Notes under the pieces: generated by a model | The model's database searches: none | Told to the model about the DNA's origin: nothing | The model's input: the letters and a program-made list of their open reading frames with translations, nothing else | Made by a program: the position numbers and the translations under genes | In this document: positions 42,459 through 50,852 of the stretch, in pieces | How the letters are laid out: the number at the start of each line of letters is the position of its first letter | Position numbering within the stretch: the stretch's first letter is position 1 | Assembly (NCBI RefSeq): GCF_013302895.1 | Contig: NZ_VJOK01000001.1 | Location: 7,363,378-7,427,377, forward strand | Length of the DNA: 64,000 bases | Direction: 5' to 3' | Source of the DNA: Streptomyces albus subsp. chlorinus | GTDB lineage: Bacteria; Actinomycetota; Actinomycetes; Streptomycetales; Streptomycetaceae

Positions 42459-43389
42459 GCGTCGGCGCCGGCCGCCCGGTCAGCCGCGCGCTGGCCACGC
42501 TGTTGCGGAGGCAGGGCGTGCGGGTGGATGGCTCCGAGAAGGAGGAAGAGGCAGAGGAAGAGGAGGAGGCGGCGGTCGAGCCGGAATCCGGCAACTCCTT
42601 CAACCCCACCCTCACCTCGCGCGGGCTCGACTGCCTGCCCGGGCCGGCCAGGCGCCGCCTCCACCTCCAGGGCCTCGTGCTGGTCAAACGGACCCTCCAC
42701 CACCGTGACGGCGCGCTCTCCACACAGCCCTACGGCATCGCCGACCCGCACCACCTGCTGTCCTTCCCGTGCCGGACCCCGCGGAACGTCCTGCGGGACC
42801 ACGCGCTGCGAGCGGGCGTCCGCATCCACGGCGGGCAGACGTGCGTCGATGTGGGCACCGCCCGTCCCGCCGCCCTGATACAGGGCTGCGACGGCGGCAC
42901 CGCGTGGGTACCCGCCGTTCTGCCCGTCGGCTGCGACGGGGCCCACAGCGCGGTGCGGGAAGCCATCGCCCAGACGCACCCCGACGGCTTGTGGGTGAGC
43001 CGCGACACCGCGGTGGGAGTTCTCGGACCTGTCGTCACCCGGCGAGATCCGCGCCTGCTGCGCCACCGGGTTTCCGGGCGCGTCCGACCGGATGGCCGAG
43101 GTCGGCCAGGAACTCTCGGCGCACGCGGCCGACTCGTCGTTCCTCGCACACCGCGCGCTGGAGAGACGACCGCACGAGCTGTACCGGAGCTGTACACGCC
43201 CTCTACCAGTCGGTGGCATTCACCAGCATGCCCTACGACACGACGCGGCGGACGCATCACGAGCGCAGCTCGGCGCTCCACGCGCCGTGCGAAGGCCGGG
43301 GCCCGCTCAGGGACCAGGACGCCCTCATCACCGCGTTCGTCGAGAAACACGGCGACGGACCGATGCGCGGCGAGGAGCGCGCGGGGTGA
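42455..43389 (+). pseudogene. Remnant of kynurenine 3-monooxygenase
   Basis: The GTG overlaps the NRPS stop (GTGA). The N-terminal FAD motif is blurred (SVGAGRPVSRALATLL, Gly order disturbed) and is followed by an odd Glu-rich insert. Then come LTSRGLDCLPG, HRDGALSTQPYG, NVLRDHALRAGVRIH and VGCDGAHSAVREAI, all matching KMO. After that the family's G-D-A-A-H motif and about 150 residues are absent. In other frames the C-terminal part returns (AADSSFLAHRALERR, ALYQSVAFTSMPYDTTRR), ending at 43389. KMO supplies 3-hydroxykynurenine for hydroxylated PBDs such as anthramycin and sibiromycin. It is not functional here. Confidence 0.75.
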
Positions 43390-43435
43390 AGCGCACCAAG
43401 ACCGTTCCACCTGTGAAGAAAAGGCAGGGAACCGC

Positions 43436-44308
43436 ATGCGTATCGCCGTCACCACACCGACCGGCAAGGTGGGATCGCGCGTCACCGAGCTGCTGATCCA
43501 GGCAGGGGTCCGGCCCACACTGCTGCTCCGGGACCCCTCGAAGCTCAGCCCTGGAACCGCCGGGAGGGTACGCGCCGTTCAGTGCGATCAACGCGACACC
43601 GACGCGGTCGTCAAGGCCACCGAAGGCGTCGACGCGCTGTTCTGGGCCGAGGCACTGGACCGCGATCCGGACCCGGTCGCCACCTATGCCTTGATGGGGG
43701 CCAACGCCGCACGGGCCATCCAGCACAACGGCATCGGCCGGACGGTCTTCCTGAGCAGTGTGGGCGCCGAGAAGCGGCACGGTGTCGGCGAGATCGACGG
43801 CCTGGCCCGGACCGAGGAGCAGCTCGACAGGCTGGGGACCGCGGTCACCCATCTGCGCTGCGGCTACTTCTTCTCCAACCTCCTGATGGACCTCGCCCGG
43901 CTCCGCCAGGGCGTGCTGGCCACTCCGTTTCCCGTGGACCACCCGATGCCCTGGGTCGACCCGCGCGACATCGGAGACGTGGCCGTCGCCAGACTGCTCC
44001 GCGACGGGTGGTCGGGCCGGTGGGTGCAGGCCGTCCACGGGCCGTGCGACCTCACGGCCGCGCAGGCGGCGGAGATCGTCTCAAAGGCCACCGGCAGGCC
44101 GGTCGAGGCCGTGCGGACCGGTGAGGGCGAGCTGCGCAAGACGCTCTCGGACAGCGGGCTGGGCCCCAAGCAGGTCGAGGCGGTCGTCGGTATGTCGGCC
44201 GGACTGACGAAGGACTTCACCCCCGAGGACGAGCGCTCCGCCCTCACGACGACCCCGACCAGCCTCGGCGCCTGGGCACACGCCGTGCTGCGTCCGCTCC
44301 TCGCATGA
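43436..44308 (+). CDS. NmrA-like NAD(P)-binding atypical SDR protein
   Basis: The product has 290 residues. The nucleotide loop TPTGKVGSRVTELLIQAG is at the N-terminus; FLSSVGAEKRHG and the substrate-facing THLRCGYFFSNLLMDL follow the NmrA/azoreductase-like family. The usual SDR Tyr-x-x-x-Lys pair is not in place, as in NmrA proteins, so it may bind NADPH as a sensor or reduce quinone-like compounds. ATG 43436 has AGGCAGGGA upstream. It is embedded between two broken cluster genes in the same direction and is intact, so it may still serve the cluster. Confidence 0.82.
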   Translation: MRIAVTTPTGKVGSRVTELLIQAGVRPTLLLRDPSKLSPGTAGRVRAVQCDQRDTDAVVKATEGVDALFWAEALDRDPDPVATYALMGANAARAIQHNGIGRTVFLSSVGAEKRHGVGEIDGLARTEEQLDRLGTAVTHLRCGYFFSNLLMDLARLRQGVLATPFPVDHPMPWVDPRDIGDVAVARLLRDGWSGRWVQAVHGPCDLTAAQAAEIVSKATGRPVEAVRTGEGELRKTLSDSGLGPKQVEAVVGMSAGLTKDFTPEDERSALTTTPTSLGAWAHAVLRPLLA

Positions 44309-44375
44309 GGGACGTCGCGCGCACGGCGCCCCCGCACAACCCCGGCCCCACGGTCGGTGAAGGGAGAAGAACACG

Positions 44376-45162
44376 ATGACCTCTCGGCGCATACGCCTGT
44401 TCGCCTTCGATGACGACGCCGGGGCCTGGGAGCTGGCGGGTGTACCCGAATCCGGGACATTCCGGGTCCTGCCCTGGGATCCGCGCGCCGCACGCGCCTT
44501 CAGCACCTTGTTCCGAGGCCGCGAGGAAGAAGAGGACCCGGGCGCCTTCCTCCCGTCCGGCCGCCGCGGCAACCTGCAACGGGTCCCGAGGACTTCCAGC
44601 GCGAGACCGGCCTCCAGCCGCGGGCGGGCACCGCATCAGAGATGAGGTGGCTGAAGCTCGATCCGGACGGCGCCCCCTCCGTCGTTGGCAGGACGAAGCC
44701 GTACTGCTATCACATCGACCAGTTCTCCGAGCTGCGGCCGGTGATCCATCGCGTCCACGAGTACAGCGAGGCGATGGGGCTCACCATGATCCAGGGCGAC
44801 CACGAGGACGCCCCGGGCCAGTTGGGGCTGGACTTCGCATTCGACGACGCCGGCACCACGGCGGGCAATCCACCGTCCACCGACAGGTGTACCGGCAGGT
44901 GTACCGGCAGGTCGGCCGGGAGACGCACGTGTACCCGCGCTTCATGCCGAAGCCGTTCACGGGCGTCTCCGCGAACGGCTGCCACCACAATATTTCGCTG
45001 TGGCAGGGAGACGAGAACGTCTTCCTCACCGAAGGGGACGACCCGCGGCTGCCGAGCGAGATCGGCTTGAACGCCATAGGCGGCGGCCCGGAACATCCCG
45101 TGGCCTCGTTCCTGACAACGGCTGAGACCTTCACACATCTGACCCGAGAGAGGGAGTCATGA
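44376..45162 (+). pseudogene. Remnant of a glutamine-synthetase-like ligase
   Basis: A good ribosome site (GAAGGGAGAAG) opens RRIRLFAFDDDAGAWELAG and GTFRVLPWDP, an altered GS N-terminus. At about 44590 one missing base shifts the frame, after which the sequence reads PEDFQRETGLQPRAGT, YCYHIDQFSELRPVIHR, IQGDHEDAPGQLGLDFAFDD (the GS ATP/substrate motif). At about 44870 it shifts again to VGRETHVYPRFMPKPFTGVS and ANGCHHNISLWQGDENVFL. It stops 100-150 residues short, overlapping the next ATG (ATGA). A 12-bp unit is repeated at 44887-44910. GS-like ligases make gamma-glutamylamides; its role in the cluster is unknown. Confidence 0.72.
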
Positions 45163-46214
45163 CCGAGACCGTTCCCAATGTCAACGGGATGCCCGCGGTG
45201 GGACCCGGTGATGTGCCGCCCGCGGTCCGTATGTACGAAATGCTGTACAGCTCTCTGGTCAGCCAACTGCTCATCGCGGTGGCCGAACTGGGTGTCGCCG
45301 ACGAGGCCGGCGACTCCCCGCGCCATGTCGACGAACTGGCCGCGGCCACCGGCAGCGACAGCAACGCCCTCTACCGGGCGCTGCGGGCACTGGCGAGCGT
45401 CGGGGTGTTCACCGAGGTCACCCCGCGGCACTTCGCCCTGACACCGCTTGCCGAGACGCTGCGCAGCGACGTCCCCGGTTCGATGCGCGACCTCGCCCGC
45501 TATGTGGGTATGCCCGAGCGCCAGCGTGCGTTCACCCACGTGATCCACAGCCTGCGCACCGGAAAACCCTCCTTCGACCACCTGCACGGTCAGGACTGGT
45601 GGAGCTACTTCGCCGACCACCCGGAACTGGGCGCGCTCTTCAACGGCGCCATGTCGAGCATGTCCCGCATGGTCGGCTCGGCGACCCTGGACTCCTATGA
45701 CCTCTCCGACGTGAATCTCCTGGTCGATGTCGGGGGCGGACGGGGCGTTCTGGCGGGCACCTTGGCGGAGCGCTACCCGGGCATGCGCGCCCTCGTGTTC
45801 GACCTGCCCAGGGTGGTGCCGGAGGCCGAGGCGCATCTGAAGGCGGCCGGGTTGTCCGAGCGAGTGCAGTGTGTCGGCGGCGACTTCCTCGACTCGGTGC
45901 CCGCCGGCGGGGACACCTATGTCCTGTCGTGGATCATGCACGACTGGGACGACGCGGACTCGGTGACGATCCTGCGCAACGTGCGCAAAGCCATGGACGC
46001 GCGCAGCAGGTTGCTCATCATCGACGAAGTGCTGCCGGAGGGCGATGTACCGCACTTCGGCAAGTTCGAGGACATCGTGATGATGACGCTGCTGACCGGG
46101 CAGAGCCGCACCGAGGCCGAATTCGTCGCCCTCTTCGAACGGGCGGGCCTGCGGCACGTCGAGACCCGGCCCACCTCCTCTTCCATGAGCGTCATCGTCG
46201 CAACCCCTGTGTGA
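45159..46214 (+). CDS. SAM-dependent methyltransferase with winged-helix dimerisation domain
   Basis: The product is 351 residues. The N-terminal dimerisation/winged helix (YEMLYSSLVSQLLIAVAELG, ALYRALRALASVGVFTE) and catalytic domain (LVDVGGGRGVLAGTLAERYP, MHDWDDADSVTILRNVRKAM) are typical of plant-like/actinomycete O- and C-methyltransferases such as TcmN, and of the 3-hydroxykynurenine methyltransferase SibL/Orf19. The His in MHDWDD is the catalytic base of O-methyltransferases. It is intact and coupled to the broken GS-like gene. It likely methylates the aromatic half, if a hydroxylated substrate still exists. Confidence 0.82.
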   Translation: MTETVPNVNGMPAVGPGDVPPAVRMYEMLYSSLVSQLLIAVAELGVADEAGDSPRHVDELAAATGSDSNALYRALRALASVGVFTEVTPRHFALTPLAETLRSDVPGSMRDLARYVGMPERQRAFTHVIHSLRTGKPSFDHLHGQDWWSYFADHPELGALFNGAMSSMSRMVGSATLDSYDLSDVNLLVDVGGGRGVLAGTLAERYPGMRALVFDLPRVVPEAEAHLKAAGLSERVQCVGGDFLDSVPAGGDTYVLSWIMHDWDDADSVTILRNVRKAMDARSRLLIIDEVLPEGDVPHFGKFEDIVMMTLLTGQSRTEAEFVALFERAGLRHVETRPTSSSMSVIVATPV

Positions 46215-46264
46215 GGCGGACACACACTCCGCCCGCCCTGTCCGAACCGACGACCGGAGCGAAG

Positions 46265-46302
46265 GCCCCGTGTCGGCACAGGCACCGCCGCCGGCACGGG
46301 GC
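46265..46302 (+). terminator. Terminator hairpin at the end of the cluster operon
   Basis: GCCCCGTG and CACGGGGC form a perfect 8-bp stem, extendable with TCGG/CCGG, 51 bp after the methyltransferase stop. It marks a plausible right end of the PBD-type transcript. Confidence 0.55.
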
Positions 46303-46441
46303 GAGGGAGGACCGCATGATGTCGCGTGTGCACTCCCACCACCACGTCGAGGCCGTCCCGTTCGGCGCCCACCCCACCGCGATCATGTGCGAAGGTGAAC
46401 CGGGGCCTGAGTGATGCCCCCAGTGCCACTAGGCTGCCGCG

Positions 46442-47215
46442 ATGGAACGAGCAACCGGTCGGTCTGAGTACCTCACCCGGTCTGTGGAACCGGCTGAGGT
46501 GAATGACTACGACAGTTTCGCCGAGGCGTACTCGGCGGAGAACGAGAACAATCTCGTGAACGCGTACTACGCGCGGCCCGCGATGCTGACACTGGCCGGA
46601 GACGTGGCCGGCTGCCGGGTCCTGGACGCCGGGTGCGGCTCGGGCCCCCTGTCCGCGGCACTGCGCGAACGCGGGGCCGTCGTCACCGGCATCGACATCA
46701 GCGCCGGGATGCTGGCGCTGGCCGAGCGGCGGCTCGGCGGCGACGCGGACCTGTACCAGGTCGATCTGCGCGACCGCCTGCCGTTCGACGACGGCGCGTT
46801 CGACGTCGTGGTCTCGTCGCTGGTTCTGCACTACCTGGAGGACTGGGGGCCGACGCTGGCCGAGTTGCGGCGCGTACTCAGGCCCGGCGGGCGGCTGATC
46901 GCGTCGGTGGACCACCCGTTCGTGGCTTACACGCTCCAGGAACCGAGGCCCGACTACTTCGCGACCACCAGCTACACCTTCGACTGGTCGTTCGGCGGGC
47001 AGACCGTCCCGATGAAGTTCTGGCGCAAACCGCTGCACGCGATGACGGACGCCTTCGCCGCCGCCGGCTTCCGCGTCTCCGCCATCAGCGAGCCGCAGCC
47101 CGACCCGGCAGCGCGAGAGCTGTTCCCCGACGACTTCCCCGCCTTCTCGACCAAGCCCTGCTTCCTGTTCTTCGTTGTCGAGGTACCGCCGGCGGATACC
47201 GGCTCGGCCGGCTAG
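46442..47215 (+). CDS. Class I SAM-dependent methyltransferase (UbiE-like)
   Basis: The product has 257 residues. VLDAGCGSGPLSAAL is SAM motif I, GIDISAGMLALAERRL motif post-I, and FDVVVSSLVLHYLEDW with LRRVLRPGGRLIASV covers motifs II-III. It belongs to the generic Methyltransf_11 group, and no substrate can be named. It lies after the candidate cluster terminator with its own leader, so cluster membership is uncertain. The ATG at 46442 is the first in-frame start. Confidence 0.85.
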   Translation: MERATGRSEYLTRSVEPAEVNDYDSFAEAYSAENENNLVNAYYARPAMLTLAGDVAGCRVLDAGCGSGPLSAALRERGAVVTGIDISAGMLALAERRLGGDADLYQVDLRDRLPFDDGAFDVVVSSLVLHYLEDWGPTLAELRRVLRPGGRLIASVDHPFVAYTLQEPRPDYFATTSYTFDWSFGGQTVPMKFWRKPLHAMTDAFAAAGFRVSAISEPQPDPAARELFPDDFPAFSTKPCFLFFVVEVPPADTGSAG

Positions 47216-47323
47216 ACGGTGGCGTTCCGGTCCTTGCCGAGCCCACTCTCGCTCCCGCCCTCGGCAAGGCGCCGGATCGGTGCTGTGCGCAAAGCAGCTG
47301 TCCGGCACCGGCGGTTCTCGGTG

Positions 47324-47709
47324 TCAGCGGCTGTCCCCTGACGGTTCGACGCGGGAGGTGGCTGCGGGTGGGGCGGTGGGTTCTTCCCATGGGGGAGAAG
47401 GGGCCGCGGGCGTGGACCTCACCAGCCACAGGCCCGTGAGCACGGCCGTGGCCATGGTGGCGGCACCGGCCGCGACAAAGGCGGTATGGAGGCCGGTCTC
47501 GAAGGAGGCGCCCCCGGATTCCCGGGTGCGCACGAGGGCTCCGAGCACCGCTACGCCGAGCACCGCGCCGATCTGCCGGGTGGTGCTGCTGATGCCGGAC
47601 GCGAGTCCGCCCTCCTGGGGGCTGACGGCCTGGATGGTCGCGCCGGTCAGCGGGGACATGGCCAGGGCGAAGACGACACCGACGACCGCCAGTCGCCACC
47701 ACCATAAAA
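47324..47709 (-). pseudogene. MFS transporter, N-terminally truncated
   Basis: Only the last two to three helices remain: RLAVVGVVFALAMSPLTGAT, VSPQEGGLASGISSTTRQIG, AVLGVAVLGALV, the signature of the last third of DHA2-type drug exporters. In this frame a stop lies just upstream of about 47709, so some 350 residues are lost. It would be divergent from the tetR gene, the usual exporter/repressor pairing. The deletion end lies right next to the tetR control region. Confidence 0.7.
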
Positions 47710-47724
47710 GCAGTCGTCGACTGC
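47710..47724. promoter_or_regulatory. Candidate TetR operator
   Basis: GCAGTCG-T-CGACTGC is a perfect inverted repeat with one central base, followed by related CTGCGTTA elements at 47721 and 47769 and AAACGCA at 47753. It lies 63 bp before the tetR ATG, between it and the truncated exporter. Confidence 0.5.
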
Positions 47725-47786
47725 GTTAGGACTGTACGGTGGCTCATCTCGTAAACGCAAGCGTGGGCTGCGTTATGGTGAGGGGC

Positions 47787-48353
47787 ATGGACGATCAACA
47801 GCGAGCCCGGCGGCCCGGCGGCCGCAGCGCTCGCGTCCGTGCGGCGGTGCACCAGGCCGTCACCGGCCTGATCAGCGAACGCGGCTACGGACACTTCACC
47901 GTCGGCGAGGTCGCGGCCCGCGCGGGCGTGGCCGACAGCAGCATCTACCGCCGATGGGGCAGCCTGGAAAACCTGCTCACCGACGTGGTGGTCACCCGCC
48001 TGAACGCGCAGTCGCCGATGCCCGACACCGGAAGCCTGGCCGGTGACCTGCGCGCCTACGCGGCAGCCGTGGCCCGCGAGATCACCGGCCCCGACGGCCT
48101 GGCGGTGCTGCGCCTGGCCGTCGCCCTGTCCAACAACGGAGAACAGGGCCTGCGGGCGCGTGACGCATTCCTCTCCGAACGCACCCGGCAACTGCAGTCC
48201 ATATTCGACCGCGCCCGCGACCGTGGCGAGCACCCACCCGACGCGCTCGGCGTGCTGGACCACATCCTGGCCCCGATGTACATCCGCGTCCTGTTCGGCG
48301 CGGGGCCGCTCACCCCGGACTACATCGACGCGCTGGTCGACCGAGTGCTGTGA
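47787..48353 (+). CDS. TetR-family transcriptional regulator
   Basis: The product is 188 residues. The helix-turn-helix is YGHFTVGEVAARAGVADSSI followed by YRRWGS at about residues 35-60; a TetR C-terminal ligand domain follows (AYAAAVAREITGPDGLAVLR). ATG 47787 has GAGGGG upstream. An in-frame start 16 codons earlier lacks support. It presumably repressed the divergent exporter, now truncated, and itself. Confidence 0.9.
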   Translation: MDDQQRARRPGGRSARVRAAVHQAVTGLISERGYGHFTVGEVAARAGVADSSIYRRWGSLENLLTDVVVTRLNAQSPMPDTGSLAGDLRAYAAAVAREITGPDGLAVLRLAVALSNNGEQGLRARDAFLSERTRQLQSIFDRARDRGEHPPDALGVLDHILAPMYIRVLFGAGPLTPDYIDALVDRVL

Positions 48354-48372
48354 CCTCGACCTGGTCACCGCG

Positions 48373-48404
48373 TCACGTGGTGACGTGGTGACGTGGTGAC
48401 GTGG
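48373..48404. repeat. Four tandem 8-bp units
   Basis: TCACGTGG is followed by three exact copies of TGACGTGG. It lies in the gap after tetR, upstream of the shared terminator. It is probably slipped-strand expansion; CACGTG is a palindrome, but no regulator is implied. Confidence 0.6.
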
Positions 48405-48475
48405 CGAAATGCCGCCCACGAAGAGGCGCTGACCGGCCGGTGGACTCAAGGACCGCCTCGGCGCCGGCGTGCCGT

Positions 48476-48521
48476 CAGGCCGGGGCGGCGGCAGCGTGAC
48501 ATGCCCGCCCGCCCCGGCCTG
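48476..48521. terminator. Bidirectional terminator between tetR and metE
   Basis: A perfect 13-bp GC stem (CAGGCCGGGGCGG and its complement) with a 20-base loop lies between the two convergent genes, 12 bp from the metE stop. It is the strongest hairpin seen in the window. Confidence 0.75.
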
Positions 48522-48533
48522 AAGGGGGAACCG

Positions 48534-50852
48534 TCACTTCCTGTCGAGCAGTTCCCGGCGGACCGTGCGCGCCGCGGCGACCAGGTTTTCCAGGGAGGCG
48601 CGGGTCTCGGGCCAGCCGCGGGTCTTCAGCCCGCAGTCAGGATTGACCCACAGACGTCCGGCTGGAATGGCCTCCAGGCCCTCGCGCAGCAGGGCCGCCA
48701 TCTCCTGGACGCCGGGCACGCGGGGCGAGTGGATGTCGTAGACCCCTGGGCCCGCCTCGCGCGGATAGCCGCGGGCGGCCAGTTCACGGGCGACCTGCAT
48801 GTGGGAGCGGGCGGCCTCCAGGCTGATGACGTCTGCGTCGAGGTCGTCGATGGCCTGGACGATGTCGCCGAACTCCGCGTAGCACATGTGCGTGTGGATC
48901 TGGGTGTCCGGGCGAACGCCTCCCGTGCTGAGGCGGAAGGCTTCGGTGGCCCACGCCAGGTAGGCGTCCCGGTCGGCGGCGCGCAGCGGCAGGGTCTCGC
49001 GCAGTGCGGGTTCGTCCACCTGGATCACCGAGGTGCCCGCGGCCTCCAGGTCTGCCACCTCGTCGCGGAGGGCGAGGGCGACCTGGCGTGCGGTGTCGCC
49101 GTGCGGTTGGTCGTCCCGGACGAAGGACCAGGCGAGCATGGTGACCGGCCCGGTCAGCATGCCCTTGACGGGGCGTTCGGTCAGTGACTGGGCGTACGCG
49201 GTCCAGCGCACCGTCATCGGTTCGGGACGGGAGATGTCACCGGCCAGGATCGGCGGGCGGACATAGCGGGTCCCGTAGGACTGCACCCAGCCGTGCCGCG
49301 TGGCCAGGTAGCCGGTGAGCTGCTCGGCGAAGTACTGCACCATGTCGTTGCGCTCGGGCTCCCCGTGCACCAGGACGTCGATGCCCGCCTCCTCCTGGAA
49401 GGCCAGCACGCCGCGGATCTCGGTCCTGATCCGCTCCTCGTATCCGGCCGTGTCGATCCGCCCGGCCCGCAAGTCGGCCCGGGCGGTGCGCAGTTCGGCG
49501 GTCTGCGGGAACGAACCGATCGTGGTGGTCGGCAGCAGCGGCAGGCCCAGGCGCGCCCGCTGAGCCCTGGCCCGGTCCGCGTAGGGGTGCGAGCGGCGGG
49601 TCTGGGCCTCGGTGACGGCGGCTGCCCTGGCCCGTACGGCCGGGTCGCGGGTGAGGGCGGAGTTCGCGCGGGAGGCCAGGTCGGCGCGGTTGGCGGCCAG
49701 TTCACCGGCGATGGCGTCGGTGCCCTCCGACAGGCCCTTGGCGAGGGTGACGAGTTCCGCCGTCTTCTGCCGGGCGAAACTGAGCCAGCGCAGAGCCTCC
49801 GGGGCGATGTGGCGCTCGGCCTCGGCGTCGAGCGGTACGTGCAGCAGGGAACAGGAGGCCGACACGTCCACCCGGTCTGCGAGACCGAGCAGGGTGCCGA
49901 GGGTGGTCAGGGACTCGGCCAGGTCGTTGATCCAGACGTTGCGGCCGTTGACGACCCCGGCCACCAGCCGCTTCCCGGGCAACCCGCCGACAGCGGCGAT
50001 GGCATCCAGGTTGGCTGCGGCCGCCCCGGTGAAGTCCACCGCCAGCCCGTCGACCGGCGTCCTGGCAAGGACGGGAAGCGCCTCCCCAAGGCCGTCGAAG
50101 TAGGAGGCGATCAGCAGTTTCGGTCGGTCCGCGAGTCCGCTCAGCTCCTGGTAGGCGTGGGAGGCCGCCCCCAGTTCCTCTGCTGTGCGGTCCTGCACCA
50201 GCGCGGGCTCGTCCAGCTGCACCCACTCCGCCCCCGCGGCCCGCAGGTCCGCGAGGACCTCCGCGTAGACCGGGAGCAGCTTCTCCAGCAGGCTCAGCGG
50301 TTCGAAGCCGGCGACGCCGGGAGCGGGCTTGGCCAGCAGGAGATAGGTGACGGGGCCGACGATCACGGGCCGTGCCGCGAGGCCCAGGCCGAGAGCTTCC
50401 CGCAGCTCGGAGACCTGTTTCGCGGAGTCCGCCGCGAAGACGGTGTCCGGGCCCAGCTCGGGGACCAGGTAGTGGTAGTTGGTGTCGAACCACTTGGTCA
50501 TCTCCAGTGGCGCCACCTCCCGCGTGCCTCGGGCCATCGCGAAGTAGCCGTCCAGCGCGTCGGCCTCCACGGCCGCGCGGTGACGTTCCGGGACGGCTCC
50601 GACCATCACGCTGGTGTCCAGCATGTGGTCGTAGTAGGAGAAGTCGCCGGTGGGCACCTCGTGGAGCCCGGCGTCGGTGAGCTGCCGCCAGTTGGCCTTG
50701 CGCAGGTCGGTCGCCGTCCGCCGGAGAGCGTCGGCGGTGACGCGCCCCTTCCAGTAGCCCTCAACGGCTTTCTTCAGCTCCCGGTCGGGGCCCTGGCGGG
50801 GGTAGCCGTACACGGTCGCTCGCGCTGCCGCGGCTGCGGTCTTGCCTGTCAC
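48534..50852 (-). CDS. metE: Cobalamin-independent methionine synthase MetE
   Basis: The product is 772 residues, the normal size, and transfers the methyl group from 5-methyltetrahydropteroyl-triglutamate to homocysteine. It has two TIM-barrel-like halves. The C-terminal zinc site is visible in HTHMCYAEFGD and NPDCGLKTRGWPET. GSFPQTAELRTARADLRAG marks the start of the catalytic half. GTG 50852 has AAGGAGATCTCC before it; the longer frame upstream is leader. A cobalamin riboswitch lies in the leader, so it should be shut down when B12 is present and MetH can work. Confidence 0.97.
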   Translation of the reverse strand: MTGKTAAAAARATVYGYPRQGPDRELKKAVEGYWKGRVTADALRRTATDLRKANWRQLTDAGLHEVPTGDFSYYDHMLDTSVMVGAVPERHRAAVEADALDGYFAMARGTREVAPLEMTKWFDTNYHYLVPELGPDTVFAADSAKQVSELREALGLGLAARPVIVGPVTYLLLAKPAPGVAGFEPLSLLEKLLPVYAEVLADLRAAGAEWVQLDEPALVQDRTAEELGAASHAYQELSGLADRPKLLIASYFDGLGEALPVLARTPVDGLAVDFTGAAAANLDAIAAVGGLPGKRLVAGVVNGRNVWINDLAESLTTLGTLLGLADRVDVSASCSLLHVPLDAEAERHIAPEALRWLSFARQKTAELVTLAKGLSEGTDAIAGELAANRADLASRANSALTRDPAVRARAAAVTEAQTRRSHPYADRARAQRARLGLPLLPTTTIGSFPQTAELRTARADLRAGRIDTAGYEERIRTEIRGVLAFQEEAGIDVLVHGEPERNDMVQYFAEQLTGYLATRHGWVQSYGTRYVRPPILAGDISRPEPMTVRWTAYAQSLTERPVKGMLTGPVTMLAWSFVRDDQPHGDTARQVALALRDEVADLEAAGTSVIQVDEPALRETLPLRAADRDAYLAWATEAFRLSTGGVRPDTQIHTHMCYAEFGDIVQAIDDLDADVISLEAARSHMQVARELAARGYPREAGPGVYDIHSPRVPGVQEMAALLREGLEAIPAGRLWVNPDCGLKTRGWPETRASLENLVAAARTVRRELLDRK

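Noticed and set aside
41048..44308. Single open frame running from within the NRPS through the KMO remnant into the NmrA-like gene
   Set aside because: It would imply a fusion, but the NRPS part is out of frame with the real NRPS. The NmrA gene has its own ribosome site at 43436.
48373..48404. Tandem 8-bp units as a CRISPR or iteron array
   Set aside because: Units are far too short and contiguous, without spacers, and there are no cas or rep genes.
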